In this document: positions 10,501-22,240 of the stretch, one piece after another
Numbering within the stretch: position 1 is the first letter of the stretch
Layout: the number at the start of each line of letters is the position of its first letter
From: Aspidapion aeneum
Lineage: Eukaryota > Arthropoda > Insecta > Coleoptera > Brentidae
Reading direction: 5' to 3'
Assembly: GCA_963576565.1 (NCBI GenBank)
Contig: OY755045.1
Span: 5,076,977 to 5,140,976 of the forward strand
DNA: 64,000 nucleotides
Program-made: the position numbers and the translations under genes
The notes under the pieces: generated by a model
Databases searched by the model: none
Seen by the model: only the letters and a program-made list of their open reading frames with translations
What the model was told of the DNA's origin: nothing

Positions 10501-12239
10501 TATTGAAATAATATCTGTACCTTATTCCAGAATCCGAAGTCATAAAATTTCTGATATGATCGTTGATTCTTTTTTGTTGTTCCATGATACTTTCTTCAAT
10601 TGCTTGCTGTTTCCCTATGTAGGTCTTTAGAAAATGTTGAAACTGATCTTCTTGTTTAATTAAGATTTGGTCTTGTTGTTGTTTGATACCTTGAAGGCTC
10701 TCTTCGTATTTTTTTAATTGCATTGACACTAAAACAGATAATTTATACGTCTTCATTGAATTTACTTGTCTTTAAATTTATGATTCTTTATTCTTCAACA
10801 CTGCTAAATGATAGATATAGTTTATTAAATCTGAGATATCTACAAAATCAAAAACATGGAACTTACCTAACAAGAATGACTCCTGTTGTTGTAAAGCAGC
10901 AAATGAGATTTGAAGATCCTGATGCGATGCGTTTTGTATCTGCGTATTTTTGACATAACTTTCAGGGACTTCATTTTTTTCACGAGGATTCTCGTACGGT
11001 TCTTGAGGCTCTTGGAGTTGTGAAGTTGTAGTTGAATCGGTTTTGACAATGGATATGGTTGTGTCCGATTTGTTTGTAGCAGTTGTGCTGCCTCCTAACC
11101 AGTCTGGTACTTCATCTGTAAAAAAGGTATGTATATAAGCCTACCTATATGTAAATTGAATAAAGTTTGGTATGGTATACGAATGCTTTTTAATTTCTTA
11201 CCTTGTTTAGAAGTTCTCGAGGAAACACTCTCCAAACTCTTACCAACGCCTTCATCACTCTTAATTTTAGTTAAACTTGAAGGTCCTGATTGGAGTCCTG
11301 ATCCACCTCCTCCAAAAAGACCCAGGACGTCCTCCACACCAGTTGCACCTGAACCTCTTCGCCCCCTTCTACCTTCTTTGGGAGGCTCTAAAAAGTAACT
11401 CAATAAATTAAAAAATTAACTAACTTACTGACGGTTTGACAAATATTGCATTAGCACTAACCTAATATAAACCCTGTAGTAGATTTCTGCACAAGTTCCT
11501 TCTTAAATGGAAGATCATTGGAAGATTTTTGTGCAGTATTTGATAGTTTACTTTCTTTTAAAATATCTTCAAAACTTGGTGGTTTCTTTTCTAATTTTGA
11601 AGTGCGTGGCAAGATGTCATCTAGAAGACCACCTGTTAAATTTTTTTTTATTAAAGAGTGTGTTACCTGGTAATTTTTTGTAACTATGTTTGTATTAATT
11701 TGTTCAAACTTGGGATATTCTTTTGTATGATTACCTGAACTAGCAGATTTCTTCTCAGTTTTAGCTGTAGAACCTGAAAGGATGTCATCCAGCAAATCCA
11801 AACTTTTCGACTCTCTTTTTGGAAGATCTTTTCTGATTGGTTCCGGAGTCTCTCCTCCCAACCAATCCATGTTTTTCGAAGATAGTTTTGTGCTTTTGGA
11901 AACAATTTCATCTTGATTTTTCGCAGGTAGATCAAATCTAACTTTTGGCTTAGCTGGTGAATGACTTACGTTATCGAGGGAAGTTGAAGTTCTTTCAGGT
12001 TTCTTATCTTCCAATGAACCAAATAAGTCATCAACCGATTTATTTTTTCCTGTATTTGTATGGTTAACATTTTCAAGAGAAGTTGAAGTTTTCTCAGGTT
12101 TTTTATCTTCTAAAGATCCAAACAGGTCGTCAACAGATTTTTGTTTTCCGCTATCTGTCAAACTATTTTTCTTTATTGGTTTTGGGTAGTCAAAAAAACT
12201 GTCATCGCTTTCGTACTCCTTTTCGTAATCAAACTCCAT
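7595..12239 (-). CDS. FBF1: Fas-binding factor 1 homolog, 12 exons, complete coding region
   Basis: Coding exons on minus: 12239-11462, 11387-11202, 11115-10867, 10728-10521, 10449-10309, 10248-9794, 9723-9600, 9531-9423, 9332-9160, 9042-8839, 8694-8463, 7687-7595. All junctions are GT-AG and phases agree, giving 2952 nt or about 983 residues. FBF1 family proteins sit at centriole distal appendages/transition fibres and gate ciliary entry. The N-terminal third is acidic and disordered, with SVDDLFGSLEDKKPE repeated at residues 35-49 and 68-82, LLDDIL motifs, and DWLGG at about 125 and 326. From about 405 onward it is nearly all coiled coil rich in E, K and Q, and the block WALQQAA...SAAMDREADFSRAAIERE near 714-748 resembles the conserved FBF1 core. 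ATG at 12239 is the first in frame. The last exon encodes 30 residues after a 775-bp intron carrying a MITE. Identity is from motifs and architecture, not alignment. Confidence 0.8.
7910..8368. mobile_element. TIR MITE in the last intron of FBF1
   Basis: TACAGGGTGAGGAAAAAGTA at the left and TACTTTTTCCTTACCCTGTA at the right are inverted; CCGGGA(C)CC continues the match inward. About 459 bp, non-coding. It lies inside the intron between coding exons 11 and 12, so apparent read-through of exon 11 into it is not coding. Confidence 0.65.
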
Positions 12240-12643
12240 TTATGCTTCAATATCAACCTGAACTAATCCTCAATTATGAGGACGGGATAAATGACAAAAC
12301 CCTATTTGCAAAAAGAGGGATAAAAATTATTATATTGTTGAATAACAAAAAATTGCCGCTTTTTATGTCACTCCACTTATCTACTCAGTAAATTCAATTT
12401 TTTAAAAATGGGTTAAAGGAAATATTTTCTAACCTGTCAAAAATGTCAAATATGTCAAAAATCCCTCTCCTTGCATGTCACCACTACGAGTTTATTCTTT
12501 AAAAAAATTATATATGGCTTAATATCAATTTAGGAGTTATGTTTTATATGCTTAGAACATTGATTTATATGTTTTTTTAATAACATAAGTACTGCTATTT
12601 TTGTTGCAAAAAAATTGAAGTTTTTTTCAGAAGTATACTTATT
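12240..12643. other. FBF1 5' flank / probable promoter region
   Basis: About 400 bp between the FBF1 start codon and the 12-bp target duplication of a LINE. It should contain the 5' UTR and promoter of the minus-strand gene. I see no convincing TATA box. No other gene recognised. Confidence 0.3.
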
Positions 12644-13872
12644 GTACGGTACGATTCTTAGAGATCTAATAGAGAATGCTTTTCATGAACAAGAAGAAGA
12701 AGAGCAAAGTGGGTTTCGTGCCGGCAGATCTTGTTGTGATAATGTTTTTTGTGTTAAACAAGTAATTGAGAAAGGGAGCGCCAGAAATATAGAGACGCAT
12801 GGTACATTTGTGGACTTACAAAAAGCATATGATACCGTTCCAGTAGAAAAATTATGCACAGTGTTAGAGCAAACTAATATCAATCATACATACATAAAAG
12901 CGATAAAAGAACTATACAAAGGGTCAACATCCAAAATTAAAATTGGAAATCGACTTTCAAAAGAATTCCCGGTAACGAAAGGTTTAAGACAGGGATGTTG
13001 TATCTCTCCAACTCTTTTTAAAATATATATCGCAATAGTTCTAAAAAACTGGAAACGTAGAGTGCACGGCATGGGAATACAACTTAACGACCGATTCACC
13101 ATATACACACTACAGTTTGCTGACGACCAAGTAATTATAGCTAATGATAAAGAAGACATGAAGTTTATGATGGAAAAGTTAACGGAAGAATACCAAAAGT
13201 AGGGATTAACAGTGAACGTGGCTAAGACACAGTACTTATGTATTGGAAACGAAATCCGTAAGTTAGAACTAGACAATGCACAAACAATATCTCCATGCAA
13301 TGAGTATGTATACTTGGGTGTCACATTTGATAAGACAGGAACAGACTGTAAAGAACTGGAAAAAAGAATAGTAAAAGCAAAAAAAGGTTATTGGATGTCT
13401 TAACAGTATTTTATGGAGCAGAGAGTTAAAAAACAATGTAAAATTTAACATATATGAAACAATGGTGAAAATCACGCTGTTGTATGACATAGAGACTTGT
13501 CGCGTAACAGAAAAATATAAATTAAAAAGGGAAAGTGTCGAATACGAAAATCAATGAGAATATCTAGAACAGATCATAAAAAAAAGAATGGGAATCGAGG
13601 GAAGCATAACGCAAATGACAACTGATATAGTACGGCCATGTACAACGGATGAACGACGAAAGATTACCAAAGCAGGTCCTAGAATGGCAACCAATATGGC
13701 GCAGAAAAACAGCGGACCGAACCGTGGTCTTCTGTGACTAGAATGGCAACAGTCAATCCAAAGATCAATATGAGTCACAAAAAATCTGACAGAAGATGAT
13801 TGTCAGGAAGAGGTGGAGAATAGGCGTTGGACAACGTAGAAAAACGTTTTAAACTCACATAGTAGTAATAGT
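12644..13872 (+). mobile_element. 5'-truncated non-LTR retrotransposon (LINE A) with 12-bp target-site duplication
   Basis: Flanked by perfect 12-bp direct repeats AGTATACTTATT (12632-12643 and 13873-13884). The sequence begins inside the reverse transcriptase and runs to a 3' end with a short TAG/TAA-rich simple repeat rather than a poly(A) tail. Related fragments are at 23190-24745 (minus) and 47070-47735 (plus). Confidence 0.75.
12663..13400 (+). pseudogene. Reverse transcriptase fragment of LINE A
   Basis: The frame reads GFRAGRSC, VDLQKAYDTVP, KGLRQGCCISPTLF and LQFADDQVIIANDKED, in the order expected for fingers/palm motifs of a non-LTR reverse transcriptase. The catalytic box is FADD followed by Q. 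An in-frame TAG at 13201-13203 interrupts the frame after KLTEEYQK; the match resumes with GLTVNVAKTQYLCIGNE and CNEYVYLGVTF, the usual region after the palm. Further downstream (to about 13855) frameshifted C-terminal sequence with an LEWQ motif is recognisable by comparison with the copies at 23254 and 47508. Not functional. Confidence 0.75.
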
Positions 13873-13884
13873 AGTATACTTATT

Positions 13885-14947
13885 ATATCTATCTCTCTTG
13901 TAACTCGTTTTGACTATTTGTAAAAACAGAATTTTACAAAAAGCTGTAATTTTACAGTTAAATATAGGTCTCAAAATAATGTGTTGCTAGGGTTCACATT
14001 CCTTTATAATAGAGAAAACACCAGAAGTACTCTCTTGGATTTCTCCCTCTCTTGTATCACTTTAATGCCAAGAAAAATAGATCTCGTCAGGAGACGTAGA
14101 TAAATGTACGTCCATTTGTTTTTCTTTCTGTGTTTTTTTTATAGGAATTTAAAATTAAGGTTTATTTTGATTTATTTTACAAAAGTGGAGTGTAAAGATA
14201 AAAATATATAAAAACTTGTATTTTTGAATACTAAATTCTATCTCTCCTGGCACACTCACTCTCCTGAAAGGCAAACTACACAGCAGCAATTTTTCATGAA
14301 ATCTCTGACGCCCCAGCAATATTTTCTGGATTTTTTTTTTTAATTTTATTTTGACTTATTTTTCAAAAATTTTTACCTTAAACCCACTTTGTGAAAATTA
14401 CACAGTAATTGAAGAAATGATAGTCTAGATATAATATTTTAAATTTGGCACTGTTAGTGATGGACTTTGGACTGGAATAGCTTAATTTAAATTAAGGAAA
14501 ATTGTTTATTCTTATCACAAATTAATCAAAGAAAATCAAATGGCATTGTATTTAAATCCAAATGGGTTTTCATTGTTTTTTATTATTGTAAGCAACTGTG
14601 GATACATTAAAGGAAGTTGTCATAGAAACCGTGTTTTGTTTGCATTGTTTTGTTAATTGATACAAACAAACATGACACAAACAGGCGTTACTATTTCTAC
14701 TAATACTACTATTATTGAGAAAGTTTTTTATGTTGTCAAGTTTGTTAATTAATTCCTCAAATTATTTTCTTAATCTAATTTAGTTGTACCTACTTATAAA
14801 ATATGCAAGAATCAGGGAAAAAAACACACACACACACACACATGTAAAATGTTTAATTTTTTTTCTTCTTTTGAGTTTTTTCTACCGCTCCTTAAAGTTT
14901 GGTGCATTATTTAAATTACACCCTGTATATTATAGGTACGTATGTGT
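13885..14947. other. AT-rich intergenic stretch, with (AC)n at 14823-14842
   Basis: No exon or element recognised apart from a short dinucleotide (AC) run and a solitary MITE end ACACCCTGTATATTAT at about 14920. Nothing else that I can support. Confidence 0.4.
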
Positions 14948-16655
14948 CAGTGGCGGCTAGTGACGTTATAATTTGGGAAAGCAGAAATTTATATTGCATG
15001 GAAAAGGAGATAAAAAAAACTTACCTGAACAATTTTATTTTAGCAGTTTACAACTAGCTATTTGGTGTAATTTTTAGTTTATTTGTTTACAGATAAAGTC
15101 TATTCCCCCTTCTTTTACACAAGACGCTAGCGCTACCAATTCCACTTTCAATCCCTGGCTTCGCAAGCGCAGATCTACCAATATTATTTATCTCATGTCT
15201 TAGAATAGATGCATACAGGGTGATTTTCACTTGAATGATTCTAACCACATGAAAATAGAAAGTTTTAAAAACCTAACCTAACAAAACCTAATCAAATCTA
15301 ACCGAACCGAAGGAAACTGAACCAATAATTTTTTTCAAAAAAAAAAACTTTCCTGACTTCCTGCCCGGGATCCTAGAGGATGTGAATCCGAACCGAACCA
15401 AACCGAACCTAACTAAACTGAACCAAACCTAACCTAACCAAACTAAACTACAACACGTACTGCTAATTAGGTTTAGTTGGGTAGGGTTAGGTTTGGATAG
15501 GTTCGGTTCGGTACGGTCCGGTTCGGATTCACATCCTCTAGCATCCCAGGTAGGAAGTCAGGAAAGTTTTTTTTTGAAAAAAAATATTGGTTTAGTTTGC
15601 TTTGGTTCGGTTCGGTTAGATCTGATTAGGTTTCGTTGGGTTAGGTTGTTGAAACTTTCTATTTTCATGTGGTTAGAATCATTCAAGTGAAAATCACCCT
15701 GTACATCGATTCTAATACATGAGGTAAATAATATTGGTAGATCTACGCATGCGAAGCCAGGGATTGGAAGTGGACTTGGTAGCGCTAGCGTCTTGTGAAT
15801 GCGCAAAGTGCTCGGATTAGCACCTTCAGACTCATCATGTCCCCGTAGAGCAGCCTAAAAAATCCCACAGAATTTGAACTATTAACCTACTATGTATATG
15901 TTTATTTTTTGCCACATTTTCATTATGTTCGGTAATGTTTTGCCTGTAGGCACTATTCAATTGGCACCTAATATCAGTCTTGCTTAGCATAGAAAATTCT
16001 ATGTGGTTATTTAAATAAGTAGCACTTACTTTGTGTCTTTAATTTTTTACTAAAGTGCTTGATATCACACAGTTTTGTTTTCACAACCGCACAACCAGTT
16101 TTCAGCATCGTATAATTTTTTATTACTTGCATTAAAATTTTGGTTAATTTTTAGTATTTTTAGGTCCGGTCTATGTGGCCCTAAAGATTTTATTTGTAAT
16201 CGAAGTTCATATATCATTTATATGTATTTAAATTCGCACAGTTAATTATATAATCGACGGAATTTATTTTCATTTTGAAAACAAACAAAAACAAACAATG
16301 GACACGTGACCGGCCAGGCTTTTAACTACTGACCTACCCCAAATCAAACAAACTTATACGTCTTCACTAAGGATAGAAATGTCAACACGTAGAAAGGGCA
16401 ACGAACGTTTTTGCACCCATACACCGCTAAAAAACGGATGAAATTAAAATCTTGACCCACGCAGTGCTGCCGGCTTGTAATTATTTACGCTAAAAAAAGT
16501 TTACCCAATTAATCACCTTTTGTTAACCACAGACTAAAAAAAATAACTAGATATGTCGTAAGGGAAGATTTAACTTCTTTTAAATTAATCAATTAAAAAT
16601 ACTATTTGTTGTCTAGTTTTGGGAGGGCAACGGGCAACTATAGTTGCCGCCACTG
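14948..16655. mobile_element. Non-autonomous hAT element, CAGTGGCGGC family, copy 1
   Basis: Terminal repeats CAGTGGCGGCTAG and TTGCCGCCACTG. The flanking 8-bp repeats GTATGTGT (14940-14947) and GTATGTTT (16656-16663) match at 7 of 8, as expected for an ageing hAT insertion. No transposase readable. Interrupted by the foldback element at 15118-15797. Related copies: a partial one at about 32755-33430 and one with similar ends at 53117-53847. Confidence 0.65.
15118..15797. mobile_element. Foldback / MULE-like element, copy 1
   Basis: Ends are CACAAGACGCTAGCGCTACC and its inverse GGTAGCGCTAGCGTCTTGTG. The inverted repeats extend roughly 300 bp each, through TGATTTTCACTTGAATGATT and a (GGTTC)-like/(GAACC)-like core, so the element is nearly one hairpin. 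It is nested in the hAT element at 14948-16655, hence younger. A target duplication is not clear for this copy but is for the copy at 57690. Confidence 0.65.
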
Positions 16656-16663
16656 GTATGTTT

Positions 16664-17095
16664 ACTCTATCGCTTGCCTTGTTAATTTTTTTTTATTAAA
16701 AGATTCTTGGTCAATTCGAGTGCAACGAAAATACTAAATGACATCATTTTTGGTTCGTAAAATCGAGTTTTTTATTATGTCTTATTTGCATTAAGTATAT
16801 TACATAATACAAATTTAAGTATCGAGGCACACATACTTATATGGCCCTGTATTTAAACGGGAAAACCAAATTGTTTTTTCAATTGACCGGTTTTGGCCAC
16901 TTGTTTTGAATACTGAATTAATAAACTGCCAAAAATGTTAAAATAATATTTAAAAAAATTGAAAGAGAACGCGGTAATTAACCCCCCCCCCCTAGAAAAA
17001 AATATATACTCTCTTAGTTCATAAATAAAGGGCTTTTAACGTATTATTACGCCCCCCTAGAAAAAAAATAAATGCACAAATATTTTTCCAACAAA
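16664..17095. other. AT-rich stretch before the satellite
   Basis: No gene. Contains two C-runs (about 16981-16992 and 17051-17056) followed by CTAGAAAAAA-type sequence, which look like a degenerate ~70-bp duplication. Confidence 0.35.
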
Positions 17096-18440
17096 AGCAC
17101 CGAATTTCAGTATGGTAGGGCCATAAAGTTGCGAAAAAACCACATCCTCAGTTCTGATTCGGAAAAGGGTAGGAAATCCCATAAGACCAAAAAAGCCAAA
17201 CTTTGAAAATTCATATTTTAAAAACTATACAGTTTATCAAGAAAAGCACCGAGTTGCAGTATGATGGGGCCATAGAGATACGAAAAAACCACACCCTGAG
17301 TTAAGATTCGAAAAAACGTCATTTAGCGAATTTTAGGGTAGGGAATCCCGTAAGACCAAAATAGCCAAACTTTGAAAATTCATATTTCAAAAACTATACA
17401 GTTTATCAAGAAAAGCACCGAGGTGCAGTATGATGAGGCCATAAAGATACGAGAAAACCACACCCTGAATTATGATTCGAAAAAACGTCATTTAGCGAAT
17501 TTTAGGGTAGGGAATCCCATAAGACCAAAATAGCCTTTAAAAATTCATATTTCAAAAACTATACAGTTTATCAAGAAAAGCACCGAGTTGCAGTATGATG
17601 GGGCCATAGAGATACGAAAAAACCACACCCTGCGTTAAGATTCGAAAAAACGTCATTTAGCGAATTTTAGGGTGGGGAATCCCATAAGACCAAAAAGGCC
17701 AAACTTTGAAAATTCATATTTCAAAAACTATACAGTTTATCAAGAAAAGCACCGAGTTGCAGTATGATGGGGCCATAGAGATACGAAAAAACCACACCCT
17801 GAGTTAAGATTCGAAAAAACGTCATTTAGCGAATTTTAGGGTAGGGAATCCCGTAAGACCAAAATAGCCAAACTTTGAAAATTCATATTTCAAAAACTAT
17901 ACAGTTTATCAAGAAAAGCACCGAGTTGCAGTATGATGGGGCCATAGAGATACGAAAAACCACACCCTGAGTTAAGATTCGAAAAAACGTCATTTAGCTA
18001 ATTTTAGGGTGGGGAATCCCATAAGACCAAAATAGCCAAACTTTGAAAATTCATATTTCAAAAACTATACAGTTTATCAAGAAAAGCACCGAGTTGCAGT
18101 ATGATGGGGCCATAGAGATACGAAAAAACCACACCCTGAGTTAAGATTCGAAAAAACGTCATTTAGCGAATTTTAGGGTAGGGAATCCCGTAAGACCAAA
18201 ATAGCCAAACTTTGAAAATTCATATTTCAAAAACTATACAGTTTATCAAGAAAAGCACCGAGTTGCAGTATGATGAGGCCATAAAGACACGAGAAAACCA
18301 CACCCTGAATTATGATTCGAAAAAACGTCATTTAGCGAATTTTAGGGTAGGGAATCCCATAAGACCAAAATAGCCTTTAAAAATTCATATTTCAAAAACT
18401 ATACAGTTTATCAAGAAAAGCATCGAGTTGCAGTATGGTG
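17096..18440 (+). repeat. Tandem satellite, ~169-bp monomer, 840-bp higher-order repeat
   Basis: The phrase CAGTTTATCAAGAAAAGCA starts at 17230, 17399, 17564, 17733, 17902, 18070, 18239 and 18404, giving spacings of 169, 165, 169, 169, 168, 169 and 165. The two 165-bp monomers share private changes (GAGAAAACCACACCCTGAAT and TAGCCTTTAAAAATTC) and are 840 bp apart, so the array has a five-monomer higher-order period. The first unit (from 17096) is the most diverged. A+T-rich, non-coding. Confidence 0.85.
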
Positions 18441-18965
18441 GGGCAAATCCTCAGAAGTAGTTTTTTAAATTATTTGAAAAACCACAAAACTTAAATATCA
18501 AAAAAGACATAAAGATTGGCATATTAACTTTGACAAAAAATTTTTAATTAATTAGTTTGTTATCTTGCCGCAGGCTTACGTGTCTGGAAGTGAGATAAGT
18601 CCGAGTTTTGCTAACAAAAATAATTTCTGGCTTACCTATTTTACCGATAAGTCATCCAATTATTGATAAAAATTATTGCTAAAGTTTTTACTCGCAACTC
18701 AAAACGACTATAACATCGAATAAGATACTTCTAAATAATAATAAAGTTCTTTTTTGAATAGTGACAAGGATAGTATGTTTTTATTTGATTGACAATTATA
18801 AGCAAATATATTTGAAATATATATTTGGTTATTAGTTTTCAAATAAATTGATCCATAATGGATCTGATACCTTCCTAGTCAATTACCACACTCCACGCTA
18901 TATATCAGCCTTGAAAACACTTTTTGTTAATATCTCAAAAACGGAAGCTCCTACGAAGTTTTTAG
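18441..18965. other. Unique-looking AT-rich stretch
   Basis: Nothing recognised between the satellite edge and the hAT MITE. Confidence 0.35.
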
Positions 18966-19320
18966 CAGCGGCGTAGCGTGCCCGAAAGGGCGGGGGGGCG
19001 ACAGGTAAAAAGGGCGCCTCTGAAAAAAAAATCTTGCGACCAAAAAAAATAAATAAAATAAAACAAAAAAGGTCATCATGTGTGAGGGGGCGGCCGACAG
19101 GTCACAACAGGTCACAAGGGCACCTCACAAATCTTCCGACCACAAAAAAAAAAAAGGTCTTCATGTCGTTAGTTTCCTTTGGTAACCACTCAATTGGCCG
19201 TTGCCGGCCCGACTTAATAAAGCTGGGGGCGCTTCGGCCACCAATGGGGCGCCACTACCCTCGGGGCGGGGGGGGGGGGGCGATGAACCCTCCGCGCCCC
19301 CCCCCCACGCTACGCCGCTG
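18966..19320. mobile_element. GC-rich hAT MITE
   Basis: Termini CAGCGGCGTAGCGTG and CACGCTACGCCGCTG are perfect inverses. The flanks GTTTTTAG (18958-18965) and GTTTTTGG (19321-19328) are an 8-bp duplication with one change. The 355-bp interior has G and C runs and is much richer in GC than its surroundings. An open frame at 19034-19339 is a by-product of composition. Confidence 0.7.
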
Positions 19321-20544
19321 GTTTTTGGTAATAACATAAATTATTGAAAAAATCGTTTTCTACTATTCGGAAAACTGTATATTGCTACGATGCTCCGTTC
19401 AAAAGTTAGCAAATTTTCAATTTTTCATAAAACTGTCGTCATTAGCATTAATGGATTTTGACTTAAATTTAATCAGCTCGTTACAGTGTCGAACACTATT
19501 TTACCTGAGAATTTAATGAAAATCGGTTCAGCGGTTTAGGAGCTATCGTCTTACGGACAGACATACACACAAATACATAGACAGACCGCCGATAATGCAA
19601 ACATACCTAAATACAGTGAAACCTCTTCTTGCGGACACCTCTATTAAGCGGACACTCCCTTTAGGCGGACAAATTTGTTGGAACCAAGCTTTTCCCTATT
19701 TCTTTACATGTAAAATTCAGTCCTATAAGCGGACAATCTAATAACCGGACGCGGACATTTTATTTTAGTTAAAACAATTCTGAAACCTCCCTTAACCGGA
19801 CGCGAACTTCTGACAATGGCACGGAGCGCTGCACGACATGGGCATAGATTTGGAAATTATTTCTTTGTAGAAGTGAATCTACAGAATTTTCAAGAAAGCC
19901 AAAGAACTTTGGAAAATTATCCGGTTCAAAAGCAAATCCTCTTGAATTGTAGAACCCTGTTGGGAATCACTTTTTAGAAAAACCAAAATGATTAAAATCA
20001 ATCAATTCAGCTCTTAGGCTTCTTCGCCTAACCGATAAGACCCGGAAGGTCGAAAGCTATACAATCCACCCTAAAATATCGTTGGGTTAAGATGAAACCC
20101 GAATCCCAATTTACTGCTTGGATCATTTGGCACAAGCAAAAGGACCTTGGACTTTGCAAATCTCCGCGAATTTTGCTGCACATTTGTCCTTTGTTCTAAA
20201 GCATCAGCATTTGACCCAGAGAAGCAAAAGTATTCTTTAAGCCGATCACACACAAAAATGCATAGCGCATAGCATGGCGCATAGAAGTTCAACCTTATGG
20301 ACTTTTCTTATGCAGAACCAATATGGCCGCTGATATTCGATCGTTGATTGGTTGAAAGCCCCATGCCACGCGTTATGCACCATGCTACGAAGGTGTGTGT
20401 GAAGGCCTTTAGTTCGAAAACCTGTTAAGTTTATAGCTTGTTTCGACTTCGGTTCGTCTCTTCAGTCAGGGAAATTACCCTGAGACAATGTTTTGGAAAT
20501 TATTTCTTTGTAGAAGTGAATCTACAGAATTTTCAAGAAAGCAA

Positions 20545-21822
20545 AATAATGTAACAGGGGCCTGTGTGTGACAGTGGTACTGTCACCTCAAGTGGCCAAG
20601 GCTTAAATGTTGTAAGCTACCAACTTAGGCTACAACTTATATAAATTATAAAAAGATTAAATGTTACTATATGTTATTAAATTTACACGATCTCGAAAGG
20701 GAATTTGACGGTTCTTGGAGGAAAAGTATGCTATAAACGTTTTTCTCAAATGTATAACTAATGTAGGATAATCATACATACCTTTTCAATTTTCTTCTTG
20801 CAGCTTCACACTTTCACTTCTTATATTTATTAGTTGAATATCGACTTTTTACTACTATTAAACTTTTGTATTCAAATATTTACACTTCTTAAACTTTTAG
20901 GTTTTATAAACCTTTTATATATTTGTTGTAAATATATATATTTATCAACATCTTAAACGTTGATTGAATGAGTGAAACTATTCAATCAACTGTTTAATTT
21001 ACTTAATATTACTGTTTAGGTTTGGGATATGTTATTGATTAAAAATGCCGATGCATGCAACGAATGGTTTGTATTTTGTTGTTAAAATAAACCATAAAAC
21101 AGATAAAAACATTATTTCAAAACACTGGAAACAGTAATAAATAAAAGCTTTAAAATTAATAAACTCTAAAAGAAAGGACCAAAATAATTATGAATATTAA
21201 AGTTAACAGTTTTATACAATGTTAAAATAATTGATAAATTTCCCCAGTTGAAATAAACCCCCCTTAAGAAGTGTGAATGAAAGCGTAACGTACCAAGCAA
21301 AGGCAAACTAAAGAGTGACCTTCCTGACGACTTTCGAAAGTTTCCCGTCTCAGTTAAAGCGACCCTGCGCTTGAAGGGACAAATATCTTGGCGTTGATTG
21401 GCTAGAATTCTACTCCCTTTCGCCTTGGCGAGAAAGAGATAGACTGCGCTTTAAGCGCTCCACTAAGAGACAAAATAGCAATGCAAGCCAGACTTAAAAA
21501 CCCGTTATAAAGTAAAATTACACAGTGTGTTTTTTCTTTAATTGAAAATAGTTTAACTAATTTGTTTCCAGTTACAAAATATGATTTATTTTGATGTTAG
21601 TGGCTCAAAAGAAATATTAGCCGAATACAACTTTTATTAAAATACAGCGATCCTGAAAATATGCCTAAAAACAAGTCGCCGAGTTGCCATAAATTTTACT
21701 TAATCTTAACCTAGTCTTGCATATAATTAATGCTTGTTGATGTCAAAACAATATTTAATTAAAAATCTTTAAAAACTTATAAATGGCAAAAATCCCATTT
21801 ATGCTCAAATCCCGTTTTGTTA
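20545..21822. mobile_element. Insertion with GTAACA...TGTTAC ends inside the pogo-like element
   Basis: Comparison of 19848-19980 with the split copy shows continuous sequence in one and about 1.28 kb inserted in the other after CAAGAAAGC. The insert starts near GTAACAGGGGCCTG and ends near CCCGTTTTGTTAC. It has no recognised coding sequence. An AAGACC/GCGAAAG-rich block at 21290-21450 is unexplained. Confidence 0.4.
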
Positions 21823-22077
21823 CAAGAACTTTGGAAAATTATCCGGTTCAAAAGCAAATCCTCTTAAATTGTAGAACCCTGTTGGGAACCAATTTTTAGA
21901 TGGGCATAGATATTATGTAGTATGTTGGCCACAACGCACTCTGCAGCCCGAGAATTACCTCTTTCCGTTTTAATGCGAAGACTAAATACTTCTGTCGTAT
22001 TTACAACATATTTTCTTTGGCGGGACTGCTGTGTTTTATTTTTATTTTTCAGTTGGGTACTAATAGATCTCTTTGAA

Positions 22078-22240
22078 ATGGCGCCTAGTAAAAAATGTCT
22101 TAGTTTAAGTGAAAAAATAGAAATGTTAACGTTTCGGAGAAGAAACATCTATCAGCACGAAAGATCGCTGAAAAATTTAATATCGAAAAAACTCAAGCAG
22201 CAGAAATTATCATTAAATATATATTAAAATTTCGCCGTTT
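22078..22240 (+). pseudogene. pogo/Tigger transposase N-terminal (CENP-B type HTH) fragment
   Basis: An ATG at 22078 starts MAPSKKCLSLSEKIEML. After a frameshift the next frame reads SARKIAEKFNIEKTQAAEII, the familiar N-terminal helix-turn-helix of pogo/Tigger/CENP-B-like transposases. Only about 55 residues remain before the terminal repeat. The copy at 63310-63838 encodes the same region on minus with RRIAEKFNIGKTKAAKIV. Confidence 0.65.

Noticed and set aside
11129..11398. 89-codon proline-rich frame on plus
   Set aside because: Antisense of FBF1 exon 2, whose glycine/arginine codons give proline when read backwards.
12083..12391. 102-codon frame on plus overlapping the FBF1 start
   Set aside because: Antisense shadow of exon 1; no domain and no splice logic.
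14948..16655. LTR retrotransposon interpretation of repeated flanks
   Set aside because: The repeats are inverted, not direct, with an 8-bp duplication and CAGTGGCGG ends, which fits hAT.
17096..18440. CRISPR-like regular array
   Set aside because: Repeats are contiguous 165-169-bp monomers without short repeat/unique spacer organisation, in a eukaryotic genome; this is a satellite.
19034..19339. 101-codon frame with Gly/Pro-rich end
   Set aside because: Lies inside a GC-rich hAT MITE with G and C runs; composition artefact.
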